The notes beneath the pieces were generated by a model that worked only from the letters and a program-made list of their open reading frames with translations, was not told where the DNA came from and searched no databases. Shown here piece after piece: positions 9,157 to 18,278 of a stretch of 64,000 nucleotides of DNA. The DNA is from Synechococcus sp. RSCCF101 (GTDB taxonomy: Bacteria; Cyanobacteriota; Cyanobacteriia; PCC-6307; Cyanobiaceae): assembly GCF_008807075.1 (NCBI RefSeq), contig NZ_CP035632.1, positions 1,054,001 through 1,118,000 on the forward strand. Direction: 5' to 3'. A program made the translations under genes and the position numbers. How positions within the stretch are numbered: the stretch's first letter is position 1; every line of letters begins with the position of its first letter.

Positions 9157-10791
9157 ATGCGGTTTGGAGTCGTTCTGCTGATCGGTGGCTGCCTGGCCCC
9201 CGGCCTGCTGCCCTCTGCAGCCGGGGCTTCGGTGGCCCTGATGGCCGGCCAGTCCGCCCGGCCACTCAACGGCCGCTTCAACAGCGTTCCGGTGCTCCAC
9301 TCCAACCAGCCGGAGGAAGTTCATGGCCCCGGAATCCTGGTGGACACGGCTGCCGGCAGCGCCATCGCAGCCGAGACCGGCCAGCGTCTCGGCAACGCCA
9401 CCTACACCTTCAATGGCGACTTCGGACTGCACGTCCACCACAAGTACTACCCATCCGACAGCAGCCGCCTCGGAGGGCGGCGGCGGCGCGGACTGCTGAC
9501 GATCGCCACCGTCGTCACCAATCCCTCGGCGGCTCCGGTCACCCTCACGTTCGATCGCGGTGCGGTGCGCAACAGCTTCGAGGCGCCCTACCTCTCCAAC
9601 AACCTGATGGGGGTGAAGCCGCTCGGGCCGCGTCCATGGAACACGGGTCCCGGTGACGCCACCGCCGTGCAGATGCTGCGCGGCAAGCTGGACCGGGATC
9701 TGCGGGAGCCCTTCGTCATCCCTCCCCGCAGCCAGAGGGTGCTGCTGGAGAAGGTCCTTCCAGCGCGCGGCATCGTCAATGCCCTGGTGCGGGGCCGCAG
9801 CGATGGCCCATTCACCATGGCTGTCGTGGCGGTCGAGGAGCGGAGCAGCGAGGCCGAGATCCTGGCGATGCTCAACAGCCGCCGGCTGGCTCCCGGGCGC
9901 ATCTACCTCTCCCGCCTGGGAGAGATCAGCAACGGAACGGTCTTCTCCCGCGTGGCCGGTGTGGCCATCGGGGATGCGTACGACGCCAGCCTCAACCACG
10001 ACCTCAGCCAGGGCCCGCTGCACGTCCCTCTCACCAGCACCCGTCGCACCCACTTCGGGACCAACGACATCCAGGTGAACCGGCTGGCCAGCCGCATGAT
10101 CGACTCGTCGGTGAACAACGTCGGCACCTACGGAGTCCGCTTCGATGTGGATCTGGCCCTGCAGGGCGAAGGCCCGCACGAACTGGTGCTCAGCCACCCC
10201 GTGCTCGCCGATCGACCCGCGTTCACCGCCTTCCGGGGGTCGATCGGGATCGAGACGCGTGAGGGCTATCGGGAAGTACACGTGGGCATGCGATCCGGCC
10301 AGAGCCTGCCTCTCACCACGCTGGATCTGAAGCCGGGTGTGACCAACCCGGTCACGGTGAGCCTCGTCTACCCGGCGGATGCCACGCCCGGCCACCTTCT
10401 GAGCGTGGTGCCCCGGCAGCAGCTGGCCCTCCTGCAGCGGCGCGTGACGGCTCAGCCCGCGCCGGCCGCCGCACACGAGCCCCCCCCGGCGGCGGTCACG
10501 CCCCGGCCAGCCGTTGCGCCCGCTCAGCCCGCACCGGCGACGGCGCCCCCGATCGTGCCGACGACCACGGGAACAACGCTGATGCCGGCCCGTCCCACAC
10601 CGCCGACGGCGCCCACCCCCCCCGCGGTGCCCACCGCGGCGGCGGCCCCACCGGTGCGCACCCTTCCGCCGATCCCCGCCGCCCGACCCACTCCCACGGC
10701 GATCCGAAGCGAGCGGGCGGAGCTGCAGCGGCGCTATCAGCAGGCCATCGAAGCCCAGCGGGCCTGGTTGCGGGAACTGCAGGCCCGGTAG
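9157..10791 (+). CDS. DUF3370 domain protein, secreted
   Basis: 544-residue exported protein of the cyanobacterial DUF3370 family. Starting at ATG 9157 gives a standard signal peptide: a short basic start, a hydrophobic core to about residue 18, and an Ala-rich cleavage site near AAGA-S. The body (about 30-420) carries family features such as LNGRFNSVPVLHSNQPEEVHG, GDFGLHVHHKYY and later SVNNVGTYGVRFDV. The last 120 residues are an Ala/Pro/Thr-rich low-complexity tail followed by a short basic helix. Probable location is the periplasm or cell surface. Function of the family is not known. The frame is open for about 340 bases upstream, but that part lacks a signal peptide. Confidence 0.85.
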   Translation: MRFGVVLLIGGCLAPGLLPSAAGASVALMAGQSARPLNGRFNSVPVLHSNQPEEVHGPGILVDTAAGSAIAAETGQRLGNATYTFNGDFGLHVHHKYYPSDSSRLGGRRRRGLLTIATVVTNPSAAPVTLTFDRGAVRNSFEAPYLSNNLMGVKPLGPRPWNTGPGDATAVQMLRGKLDRDLREPFVIPPRSQRVLLEKVLPARGIVNALVRGRSDGPFTMAVVAVEERSSEAEILAMLNSRRLAPGRIYLSRLGEISNGTVFSRVAGVAIGDAYDASLNHDLSQGPLHVPLTSTRRTHFGTNDIQVNRLASRMIDSSVNNVGTYGVRFDVDLALQGEGPHELVLSHPVLADRPAFTAFRGSIGIETREGYREVHVGMRSGQSLPLTTLDLKPGVTNPVTVSLVYPADATPGHLLSVVPRQQLALLQRRVTAQPAPAAAHEPPPAAVTPRPAVAPAQPAPATAPPIVPTTTGTTLMPARPTPPTAPTPPAVPTAAAAPPVRTLPPIPAARPTPTAIRSERAELQRRYQQAIEAQRAWLRELQAR

Positions 10792-10815
10792 GCTCCCAGA
10801 GCGGAACGCGGACGG

Positions 10816-11889
10816 GTGGCGCAGCCTTCACAACCTTCCCGCCGGCGCATCACCCTCACGCTTCCGGACACGCTGCTGGAGCAGATCGATGCGCTGAAGC
10901 AGCAATGGGGGCTGCGCAGTCGCGGCGACATCCTGACCCGGCTGCTGGAGGAGCTCTTCGAAGACAGGCCGCTCGATTCCGAAGCGGATGACGATGGGCT
11001 CTCCTCCAGCCTCGAGGACGAGCTCGATACCCAGGGAGCGCTGGTGCTGCTCCGGACTGGCGATCTGGAACGCCTCGGACCGGAGGACGAGGGCGCCCCT
11101 GGGGCCGACGAGCCGGCGGGAACCGGCGCTTCGGACGCTGGGCCGACGCCAGGAGCACGGCCTCCGCAACCGGCTGGAGCTTCCCATCGGGGCCGGGGCC
11201 TCGGCATCGACCTGCCGGGATTCGTGCGGTCCCGCTCCAGCCGGCTGCGGAACAGTCTTCGTCCGCCCGAACGGAATGGCAACGCCCTCGAGGAGGCACA
11301 TCCGGGCCTGGTCGCCCTGAATCAGGAGCAGCTGGAGGCCGCGCTGCTGGAGGTGACCCAGCACTGGCAGAGCCTCTACGGCCAGCCTCCCGGACAACCG
11401 GTGCTGGATGCCGCCCTGCAGTGGCTCCAGGCGGAGATCTGGGGTCAGAGCGAACTGGCGGAGGGACAGCCCTTCACCTGGAACCAGCTGGACCGCGTGA
11501 TGGTGACGATCAGCCCGTCCTGGCCGGTCGGAGCCCCGACCTTCGCCAGCGCGATCGTGGCCGCCGGGATGCTGGAGGACCCCTTCGGTGGCGACAGCCT
11601 GGGGGCGCGGGTGCCCACGCTGATCCGGCGCTTCGTGCATCGCTTCCGCCGCCGGCGGCGCGGCACCTCCTTCGAGGCGCTGGAGCAGACGATGAGCATC
11701 CACAGCGCTCTGCGTCTGCTGGGTCTCCCCACCACACCCGGTGAAGCGATGACGCTGCAGCGCATCCGCGATGCGTTTCGTGAGCAGGCCATGGACCACC
11801 ACCCGGATTCCGGTGGCTCCACCGAACAGATGCGCCGCCTCAACGAGGCCTATCAGCTCCTCAAGGAGTGCTACCGGGCACGCCGCTGA
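10816..11889 (+). CDS. Ribbon-helix-helix / J-domain fusion protein
   Basis: 357-residue two-ended protein. Residues about 9-50 (RRITLTLPDTLLEQIDAL then SRGDILTRLLEELF) look like a ribbon-helix-helix DNA-binding unit of the CopG/Arc type. Residues about 305-355 form helices II-III of a J domain with an intact HPD (DHHPDSGG), the signal that stimulates Hsp70/DnaK ATPase. Between them are an acidic, Gly/Ala-rich linker and a helical middle region with a basic patch (RRFVHRFRRRRRG). GTG start, 24 bases after the DUF3370 gene, so likely the same transcript. Inferred role: recruits DnaK to a DNA-bound or oligomeric partner; the target is unknown. Confidence 0.72.
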   Translation: MAQPSQPSRRRITLTLPDTLLEQIDALKQQWGLRSRGDILTRLLEELFEDRPLDSEADDDGLSSSLEDELDTQGALVLLRTGDLERLGPEDEGAPGADEPAGTGASDAGPTPGARPPQPAGASHRGRGLGIDLPGFVRSRSSRLRNSLRPPERNGNALEEAHPGLVALNQEQLEAALLEVTQHWQSLYGQPPGQPVLDAALQWLQAEIWGQSELAEGQPFTWNQLDRVMVTISPSWPVGAPTFASAIVAAGMLEDPFGGDSLGARVPTLIRRFVHRFRRRRRGTSFEALEQTMSIHSALRLLGLPTTPGEAMTLQRIRDAFREQAMDHHPDSGGSTEQMRRLNEAYQLLKECYRARR

Positions 11890-11899
11890 ACCGCCCACC

Positions 11900-12798
11900 G
11901 AGACGTCGCAGAGACATCAGCCGAGACACAGCCCTGGACCAGAACTGAGACCAGGTCGCGACAGTCGAGACCCGCTTCTGGGCAGTCCAGGCAGGGGTTG
12001 ATTCCCGAAGAGGCGCGACCAACGCCCAAGCCAGAGCCTCGCGCCGGATGACGTCGCCCCGAACCTGTCCCTGTCCTGTCCAACACCAGATGGACCCGAC
12101 CAGAACCCCTGCCACAACTGGGATGAAGAGCCCTGCGTCACTGTCGAAGACACAGATACGCAAGCCTCAGGCGCGGTCACCACAACGCAGCGAGTCGGCG
12201 CTCTGACGGCACCGGCCGATCGAATCAACGACATCGACAGCGAACCGACCCCCTCCCGATCCGCGCGAAAGAGACGCCAGAAGAGAAAGAAAGAAACACC
12301 AACTCAGGGAGACACCAACAGGAACTGAAGGAGAACGCCTGAGGGGACGAAAGAGTGAAAGAGAGCGACGGCGCGCGTGAGAGAGCACGGCAGCCGGAGA
12401 GAGAGGGGCCTGCGCGACAACCCAACAGGACGGCCGAGGAGAGTGTGGCCTGCAGGACGCGACAGAGACCAGGAGAACCCAACAACGGCCAGCAGAACAC
12501 GACAGCCGCGAGGAGAGCGATCCCAGCCCACGCAGATGAGACCCAGTCCTGGTCCCATACCCAGACCAGTGCGCGACAACGTCGACCGATTCAGGCCACG
12601 ACCGACCTGCGTGCTCGCGCCCCCGAGAGAGCATCACAGGCCTGGGGAGTCCAAGCGCTCAGGCGGGGAAGACACCTCAGCGCGGCGCCAGAAAAAGGCG
12701 CAGCCAGCTCGCCTGAGACCCGGACCGAGTCCAAGCCCTGATCCCATCCATACACAGCGAGACAAGGCACAGAGCACAGGACACAGGAGCCGAGAGAC
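11900..12798 (+). repeat. Recurrent GAGAC pentamer, all in one orientation
   Basis: GAGAC occurs at 11900, 11911, 11923, 11947, 11967, 12271, 12309, 12465, 12538, 12715, 12759 and 12794. The first three are spaced 11 and 12 bases apart, close to one helical turn, and the next two 24 and 20 bases on. I saw no GTCTC on the + strand in this interval; the reverse form appears only after 12840. With base composition considered, about two to three copies would be expected. Confidence 0.45.
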
Positions 12799-12944
12799 CA
12801 AGCAGGAGCGGGCCGAAGCGCTCGCAGGCATCTCAAGCCGGTCTCATCCTCGGTCTCGCAGACGATCCCACCTGGGATGCCCTGGACTCCTGGGCTGGGG
12901 TGCCTCGCCACACCAGAGCACCGGCGCCGACATCGACGTGCGCC

Positions 12945-12979
12945 TGGGATGTGAGTGCCGGGTGGGATGTGAGTGCCGG
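12945..12979 (+). repeat. Two tandem copies of a 17-base unit (period 18)
   Basis: TGGGATGTGAGTGCCGG occurs at 12945-12961 and again at 12963-12979, separated by one base. Only two copies exist, so it is a local duplication, not a satellite or CRISPR. It lies in the 3' flank of apcD, just beyond its putative terminator. Confidence 0.7.
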
Positions 12980-12996
12980 TCAGCCTCAGACACAGC

Positions 12997-13038
12997 AAAA
13001 CCCTGCCCAGTGCGGCTCAGGCCACAGCAGGGCAGGGT
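12997..13038 (-). terminator. Probable rho-independent terminator of apcD
   Basis: On the minus strand a 9-bp perfect stem (ACCCTGCCC at 13038-13030 pairing with GGGCAGGGT at 13008-13000) encloses a loop of about 21 bases and is followed directly by a four-T run. It begins about 60 bases beyond the apcD stop codon. The loop is long and the T-run short, so efficiency is uncertain. Confidence 0.6.
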
Positions 13039-13099
13039 CGCCTCAACAACGCCAGACGATCAGAGGGGGTCGTAAGGGCGGACGCCCGGGCAGCGAGGA

Positions 13100-13594
13100 T
13101 CAGCTGCTGGTCTGCATCCCCTGAATCAGGAAATCGAAGTAGGGAGCGGCCATGGCGGCCTCGTCCTGGGACAGGAGGTCGAGGGAGGCCTCCCGCATGC
13201 AACGCATGGACTCCACCATGCCCTGCATCGGCACACCGAGGCTGTTGTACATCTCGCGGGCACCGATCAGCCCGATCGACTGGATCAGCTCGGTGCTGCC
13301 GGCGAGCACGCCGTAGGTGACCAGACGCAGGTACCAGCTGAAGTCGCGCAGGCACTGGGCCCGCTGCTTGGAGCCGTAGGCGTTGCCACCCGGAGCGACA
13401 TAGTCGGGTTTGCGCTTGAACAGCTGGGTGGAGGATTGCTGAACGATCTTCTTCTCGTTCTCGGTCAGGATCTTCACGATGGTGAGCCGCTTCTCGCCGC
13501 CGGCGAGGAAGGCCTCCATCGAACGCAGTTCGCCGCTGCTGGGATAACGCAGATCGTCATCAGCCTGGAGAATCAGATCGCGGACGACGCTCAT
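13100..13594 (-). CDS. apcD: Allophycocyanin alpha-B subunit (phycobilisome terminal emitter)
   Basis: 164-residue phycobiliprotein of the phycobilisome core. ApcD is one of the red-shifted pigments that pass excitation from the core to the photosystems. The start at 13594 gives [38 protein letters not shown] and APGGNAYG fit ApcD better than ApcA, which carries IVNADAEARY at the same place. The bilin-attachment cysteine is in [17 protein letters not shown] longer in-frame upstream start exists but lacks homology. Alone here, away from the apcABC operon, as is usual for apcD. Confidence 0.93.
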   Translation of the reverse strand: MSVVRDLILQADDDLRYPSSGELRSMEAFLAGGEKRLTIVKILTENEKKIVQQSSTQLFKRKPDYVAPGGNAYGSKQRAQCLRDFSWYLRLVTYGVLAGSTELIQSIGLIGAREMYNSLGVPMQGMVESMRCMREASLDLLSQDEAAMAAPYFDFLIQGMQTSS

Positions 13595-13616
13595 CACGGG
13601 GTTCTGACTGGAGCAG

Positions 13617-13622
13617 ATCCTA
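13617..13622 (-). promoter_or_regulatory. Possible -10 element of apcD
   Basis: TAGGAT on the minus strand lies 23-28 bases before the apcD ATG. The matching -35 region is poor, and no strong Shine-Dalgarno follows, so this is a weak assignment. Confidence 0.25.
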
Positions 13623-13700
13623 GGCACCGGAGCCCGTTGGAACGGGTCGGCGGAGCCAGGCGTAATCAAGTGTTGAGCTGGCTCCTGAGGGCCGGCGAGA

Positions 13701-15146
13701 ATGGCATCGAGGACCTCCGCCCCTTCCGCCTTGAACAGTGCGTCCCCGCATCAGGGCCGGGTGGTGGAGCTTGAGGTCACGGATCTCACCCTGGCCGGGG
13801 AGGGAATCGGACGCCACGGCGGCGAAGTGGTCTTTGTCCCCGACCTGCTGCCGGGCGAGCGCGGCCGCGTGCGGCTGCACCATCGCCACCGGCGTCACTG
13901 GAGCGCTCAGCTGCTGGAACGGGTCAGCCGGAGTCCCCACCGCCGGACTCCACCCTGCACCGTGGCCTCACGCTGCGGCGGCTGCACCCTCCAGCACCTC
14001 GACGACGGCCGCCAGAGGGAGTGGAAGCGGAGCCAGGTGGCGCAGGCCCTCGAGCGGATCGGTGGGCTGCGCGTCGCGGTGGAGCCGCTGCTGGCTCCGG
14101 CCTCCGGCCTGGGGTACCGCAACAAGGCCCTGGTGCCGCTGGATCGCGCCGGCGACGGCCGTCTCAGGGCCGGCTTCTATCAGAGGGGAAGCCACACGAT
14201 CGTGGACATGGATCGCTGCCCGGTGCTCGATCCGCGGCTGGATCGGTTGCTGCCCCTGCTGAAGCAGGAGCTCGACGACCAGGGCTGGCCTGCCGATGTG
14301 GATCGGAGCCATGGCGGTGGTCTGCGCCATCTCGGACTGCGGATCGGAACCCGCACCGGGCAGGTGCTGGTGCTTCTGATCTCCAGCCACGACAACCTGC
14401 CGGAACTGCAGCAGCTGGCAGACCGCTGGAGAACCCGCTGGCCCCAGATCGTGGGCGTGCTGCTCAATCTCCAGCCCGAACCCAGCAACGCGATCCTCGG
14501 CCCGGAGACGCGCACCATCTCAGGTTGCAGCTGGCTGGAGGAGCACTTCGCCGGACTGAGCCTGCGGATCGGGGCGGACACCTTCTTCCAGGTCAACACC
14601 GTTCAGGCCGAGCGGGTGGCGGGGCTGCTGGAGGACGCTCTGGGGCCGGTGCCCGGGCCGGCGGCCGGACCTCCATCGACGCTGATCGACGCGTACTGCG
14701 GCATCGGCACCTTCGCCCTGCCTCTGGCGCGCAGCCCGGAGCGGTGCCCCGGCGGCGTTCTGGGCCTCGAGCAGAGCGAGCGTTCGGTGGGCCAGGCCAA
14801 TGCCAATGCCCTGCGCAATGGCCTGGAGGGCACGGCCCGGTTCGAGGCCTGTGATGTGGCGGAACGACTGCCCGACCTGCTGGCGGGGGCCCCGCCCGGG
14901 AGTGTGGACCTCGTGCTGGATCCGCCGAGACGCGGGCTCGAGGCTGCTCTGTGCAGCGCGATCGCGGCCCATCCGCCACGGCGGCTGGCCTACATCAGCT
15001 GCAATCCCGCCACCCTGGCCCGGGATCTGCAGCGCATCAGCAGCGGCAGCGATCTGCAGATCCGCTCCGTGCAGCCCATCGATTTCTTCCCCCAGACCAC
15101 CCACGTGGAGTGTCTGGCCCTGCTCACTCGCGCAGACGGGCCTTGA
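13701..15146 (+). CDS. rlmD: 23S rRNA (uracil-C5)-methyltransferase, RlmD/RumA type
   Basis: SAM-dependent RNA m5U methyltransferase of 481 residues. An N-terminal TRAM domain (about 17-75: [20 protein letters not shown]) is followed by an iron-sulfur cysteine set ([10 protein letters not shown] near residue 85-95), the SAM-binding motif [14 protein letters not shown] around residue 330, DPPRRGLE, and the catalytic cysteine in [12 protein letters not shown]. Other RumA-type targets (RlmC, TrmA-like) cannot be excluded from sequence alone. It is divergent from apcD and overlaps the end of pheT by 23 bases. Confidence 0.9.
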   Translation: MASRTSAPSALNSASPHQGRVVELEVTDLTLAGEGIGRHGGEVVFVPDLLPGERGRVRLHHRHRRHWSAQLLERVSRSPHRRTPPCTVASRCGGCTLQHLDDGRQREWKRSQVAQALERIGGLRVAVEPLLAPASGLGYRNKALVPLDRAGDGRLRAGFYQRGSHTIVDMDRCPVLDPRLDRLLPLLKQELDDQGWPADVDRSHGGGLRHLGLRIGTRTGQVLVLLISSHDNLPELQQLADRWRTRWPQIVGVLLNLQPEPSNAILGPETRTISGCSWLEEHFAGLSLRIGADTFFQVNTVQAERVAGLLEDALGPVPGPAAGPPSTLIDAYCGIGTFALPLARSPERCPGGVLGLEQSERSVGQANANALRNGLEGTARFEACDVAERLPDLLAGAPPGSVDLVLDPPRRGLEAALCSAIAAHPPRRLAYISCNPATLARDLQRISSGSDLQIRSVQPIDFFPQTTHVECLALLTRADGP

Positions 15147-17583
15147 AGCGCTTTCCGGCAGCGGCCAGAACCGCGTCGATGACGGGGGCCACATCCCCGT
15201 CGGTGAGGGTGCGGGACCGATCGCGGAAGCGCAGGCGGAAGGCCTGGCTGCAGACCCCCTCGCCCAGCTGCTCGGCCTCGAAGCGATCGACCAGCTCCGC
15301 CTGCTCCAGCAGGGGCCGGCCCGCCTTCAGCAGAACCTGAATCAACTCGGCCGCACCGACCTGGCTGGGCACGACGAGCGCGAGATCCCGCTCGACGACG
15401 GGGACCGTGGGGAACGGCGCGAAGCGGGGCTGCCAGCGGTTGGCGCGTGTGGCGGCGGTCAGCAGGCGATCCAGATCCAGATCGAAGAGATGAGTCGCCT
15501 CCGGCAGACCTTCGCTCCGGGCCAGGCGCGGGTGCAGGGCTCCGAACCAGCCCAGCGGCCGGCCCTCCAGCACCAGCTCGGCGGCTCGGCCCGGATGAAG
15601 ACGGGGGTGGTTCGTCAGCGGCCGGTCCTGGATGGGCAGCCCCATGGCGAGCAGAGCGCGGCCGAGCACAGCACGGGCAGCGTGGTACCTGGGCGGGGAG
15701 GGTTTTCCATGGGTGCTCCAGCGCTCCAGGCGACGCTCACCGCAGATCACGCCGGCCAGACGGGCCACCTGCCGTTCGCGGGGATCGAGTGCAGCGCTGT
15801 CGCCGGCGGCGGGAGGGAAGATGTGCCCCATCTCGAAGGCCCAGAAGCCGGGCTGACTGGCCTGGAGATTGCGGCCGGCGGCCGCCAGCAGGGCGGGGAT
15901 GAGATCGTCGCGGAGGTGACTCGCCTCAGCCAGAAGAGGGTTGGCGATGGCCACCCGACCGGAGCCGGTGCCGCTGACCAGGCTGGCGCTGGTTGTTTCC
16001 TGCAGCCCGGCCTGGACCAGGGCGACCCTCAGCCGTCGCTCCGCCTGCTGCCGGGCCGTGAGCCCGCCCGGGGTGAGAGGGGCCGGCAGATGGCTGGAGA
16101 AGCGATCAAAGCCGACCAGCCGGGCCACCTCCTCGATCAGATCCACCTCGCGCTGGAGATCGATGCGACGCGAAGGGGGCACCTGCACCCTCCAGCCGGC
16201 CTCCGTGGGCTCCAGCCCGCAACCCAGAGCCATGAGGGTGGCCTCGATGGTCGCGTCCTCCAGCGGGGATTCACCTTCAGGGGTCAGCAGGGGGCCGAGC
16301 AGGCGATGCAGGGCCTGCCGGCGCAGCAGCAGTGGGACCACCGGCTCGGCCGCCCGGCGATGCAGCCAGCGGTGGCCCACCCGGGCACCGCAGAGGTCCT
16401 GCAGCAGCGCAACCGCACGGCCTGCCGCCAGCTCGGCCACCTCCAGCGGCAGCCCCTTCTCGAAGCGGCTGCTCGATTCGGTGCGCACCCCGGCCTGGCG
16501 GGAACTGAGCCTCACCCGCGGCGGGGCGAACACGGCGGCTTCCAGCCAGATGGAGGTGGTCCCCTCGTGGACAGAACTCTCGCTGCCTCCGATCACCCCG
16601 GCGAGGGCCACGGGCACATCCCCGAACGTGACCAGGAGCGCCTGGTCTCCGAGCTCGAGGGTCTGACCATCGAGAGCTGTGAGCCGCTCGCCATCCCGCG
16701 CCATCCGCAGACCCACCGCCTCGGGGGCGGCGGAACCTGTCGCGAGCATCGCCAGGCGCTCCCGGTCGAAGGCATGCAGGGGCTGGCCCTGCTCGAGCAT
16801 CACGTAATTGGTGACGTCGACCACGTTGTTGATCGGACGCTGGCCGGCCCTCAGCAGGGCCCGCTGCAGCCAGGCGGGTGAGGGACCGACCGTGATGCCG
16901 GTCAGTTCGGTGAGGCTGTAGAGGCCTCCCTCCTCCATCGCCGCCGCTGCCTGGGCGCTGACCGGCAGGCTGAGGGGAGCGGGCAGCTCGGCCGGCCGCG
17001 GCGGCTGTGCCTCGCTGCCGCACAGCGCAGCCACCTCCCGGGCGATCCCGAGCATGGAGAGGCCGTCGGGTCGGTTGGCCGTGATGGCCAGCTCGAGCAC
17101 CACATCGTCGAGCCCGAGCAGCGGTGCCACCGGTTCACCGGGCCGCAGCGGACCATCCACCAGCTCCTCAAGGATGGCGATGCCACTGGAGCTGTCGCTC
17201 TGGCCGAGCTCCGCCAGAGAGCAGATCATGCCGCTGCTGGCCACACCCCTCAGGGTGCTGGCCTTGATGGTGAGCCCCACGGCGGGGAGGTGGCTTCCCA
17301 CGGTGGCCACCGGCACATGGATGCCGGCCCGCACGTTCGATGCACCGCACACGATCTGAAGCGGGTCCCCGGCACCGATGGCCACCGTGCAGACGCTGAG
17401 CTTGTCGGCATCCGGATGGCGCTCGCAGGCGGTGACGGCTCCCACCACCACGCCCCGGGCCAGCGCGGCGAGGTCCTCCACCTCCTCCACCTCGAATCCG
17501 GCCACCGACAGGCGATCCGCGAGCTCCTCGGCTTCGAGATCGAACGCCACCAGCTGTCTCAGCCACTGAAGGGAGACGCGCAT
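15124..17583 (-). CDS. pheT: Phenylalanine-tRNA ligase beta subunit
   Basis: Large subunit of the alpha2-beta2 enzyme that charges tRNA-Phe. At 819 residues it has family length. The N-terminal tRNA-binding (EMAP-like) domain is at about 40-150 ([21 protein letters not shown]), then B3/B4 editing and B5 domains (about 210-480), the core fold (about 490-690), and a C-terminal ferredoxin-fold anticodon-binding domain ([19 protein letters not shown] onward). The gene for the alpha subunit (pheS) is not in this window. Convergent with rlmD; divergent from rpmG. Confidence 0.96.
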   Translation of the reverse strand: MRVSLQWLRQLVAFDLEAEELADRLSVAGFEVEEVEDLAALARGVVVGAVTACERHPDADKLSVCTVAIGAGDPLQIVCGASNVRAGIHVPVATVGSHLPAVGLTIKASTLRGVASSGMICSLAELGQSDSSSGIAILEELVDGPLRPGEPVAPLLGLDDVVLELAITANRPDGLSMLGIAREVAALCGSEAQPPRPAELPAPLSLPVSAQAAAAMEEGGLYSLTELTGITVGPSPAWLQRALLRAGQRPINNVVDVTNYVMLEQGQPLHAFDRERLAMLATGSAAPEAVGLRMARDGERLTALDGQTLELGDQALLVTFGDVPVALAGVIGGSESSVHEGTTSIWLEAAVFAPPRVRLSSRQAGVRTESSSRFEKGLPLEVAELAAGRAVALLQDLCGARVGHRWLHRRAAEPVVPLLLRRQALHRLLGPLLTPEGESPLEDATIEATLMALGCGLEPTEAGWRVQVPPSRRIDLQREVDLIEEVARLVGFDRFSSHLPAPLTPGGLTARQQAERRLRVALVQAGLQETTSASLVSGTGSGRVAIANPLLAEASHLRDDLIPALLAAAGRNLQASQPGFWAFEMGHIFPPAAGDSAALDPRERQVARLAGVICGERRLERWSTHGKPSPPRYHAARAVLGRALLAMGLPIQDRPLTNHPRLHPGRAAELVLEGRPLGWFGALHPRLARSEGLPEATHLFDLDLDRLLTAATRANRWQPRFAPFPTVPVVERDLALVVPSQVGAAELIQVLLKAGRPLLEQAELVDRFEAEQLGEGVCSQAFRLRFRDRSRTLTDGDVAPVIDAVLAAAGKRFKARLRE

Positions 17584-17711
17584 GCTGGGGTCCGGAAGCA
17601 GGCAGGATCTTAAGGATCAGCATCCAACCGGCCGACGACCGGGATGGCCCCGGCCGGGAGCTACTCTGGTCGATTGTCAATCGCTTCGCTCACGCGGCGC
17701 TACGTCCTTCC

Positions 17712-17906
17712 ATGGCCAAGAACAAGGGCGTCCGGATCGTGATCACGCTCGAGTGCACGGAATGCCGGTCCAATCCCGCCAAGCGGTCGCCCGGGGTGTC
17801 CCGCTACACCACCGAGAAGAACCGTCGCAACACGACAGAACGTCTGGAGATCAAGAAGTTCTGCACCCACTGCAATCGCCACACGGCCCACAAGGAAATC
17901 AAGTGA
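17712..17906 (+). CDS. rpmG: 50S ribosomal protein L33
   Basis: 64-residue large-subunit protein. It is the zinc-ribbon (C+) form, with CTEC at about residues 14-17 and CTHC at about 52-55. Typical segments [11 protein letters not shown] and LEIKKFC are present. Followed after 117 bases by rpsR, the usual cyanobacterial rpmG-rpsR order. Confidence 0.95.
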   Translation: MAKNKGVRIVITLECTECRSNPAKRSPGVSRYTTEKNRRNTTERLEIKKFCTHCNRHTAHKEIK

Positions 17907-18023
17907 GCCGCTGAGCCGGTCCGTTGAGGTCACTCGCCTGCATCGGCGATGGGACCCGGCGGGCCGACCGGCATGCACCAGCACCAGACGACACGTTCCC
18001 TCGCGATCCGCACCTTGCCACTG

Positions 18024-18245
18024 ATGTCCAGTTCCTTTTTCAAGAAGCGCCTCTCGCCGATCAAGCCCGGTGATCCGATCGACTACAAGGATGTCGATCT
18101 GCTGAAGAAGTTCATCACCGAACGCGGCAAGATCCTCCCCCGCCGTCTCACCGGCCTCACCGCCCGGCAGCAGAGAGATCTCACCAACGCTGTGAAGCGG
18201 GCCCGCATCATGGCCCTGCTGCCGTTCGTCAATCCCGAGGGCTGA
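18024..18245 (+). CDS. rpsR: 30S ribosomal protein S18
   Basis: 73-residue small-subunit protein that binds next to S6. The start at ATG 18024 gives [17 protein letters not shown]; the core [19 protein letters not shown] and [13 protein letters not shown] match the family. An earlier in-frame ATG would add 25 unrelated residues. The next gene on the same strand begins 33 bases downstream. Confidence 0.95.
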   Translation: MSSSFFKKRLSPIKPGDPIDYKDVDLLKKFITERGKILPRRLTGLTARQQRDLTNAVKRARIMALLPFVNPEG

Positions 18246-18278
18246 TCGTCAGCCCGATGCCACGCCGCAGCTGATGCC

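Larger units (their letters stand above)
11890..12996. other. Long gene-free tract with extreme A-over-T strand asymmetry
   Basis: About 1.1 kb between two convergent genes with no credible coding frame. By hand count, 12241-12540 contains about 100 A but only 13 T on the + strand, while G and C stay high. The frames open here give Arg/Pro/Ser/Gln-rich low-complexity products on + and Ser/Leu/Arg-rich ones on -, neither resembling a protein family. GAGAC recurs 12 times on the + strand between 11900 and 12798, and an 18-bp tandem duplication sits at 12945-12979. The tract may encode a long RNA on either strand or be a structural chromosomal element; no known RNA family signature was seen. Confidence 0.6.

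Noticed and set aside
12167-12637. 156-codon open frame on - in the skewed tract
   Set aside because: Ser/Leu/Arg/Cys-biased composition and no homology; a by-product of A-poor sequence lacking stop codons.
12945-12979. CRISPR-like direct repeats
   Set aside because: Only two copies, one-base spacing, no unique spacers and no cas genes.
12377-13075. 232-codon open frame on + in the skewed tract
   Set aside because: Product is Arg/Pro/Ser/Gln-rich low complexity with no domain, and openness is explained by the near absence of T (few stop codons possible).
11890-13099. Replication origin in the skewed tract
   Set aside because: No DnaA-box-like TTATCCACA copies were seen and no dnaA/dnaN neighbours are present; skew alone is not enough.
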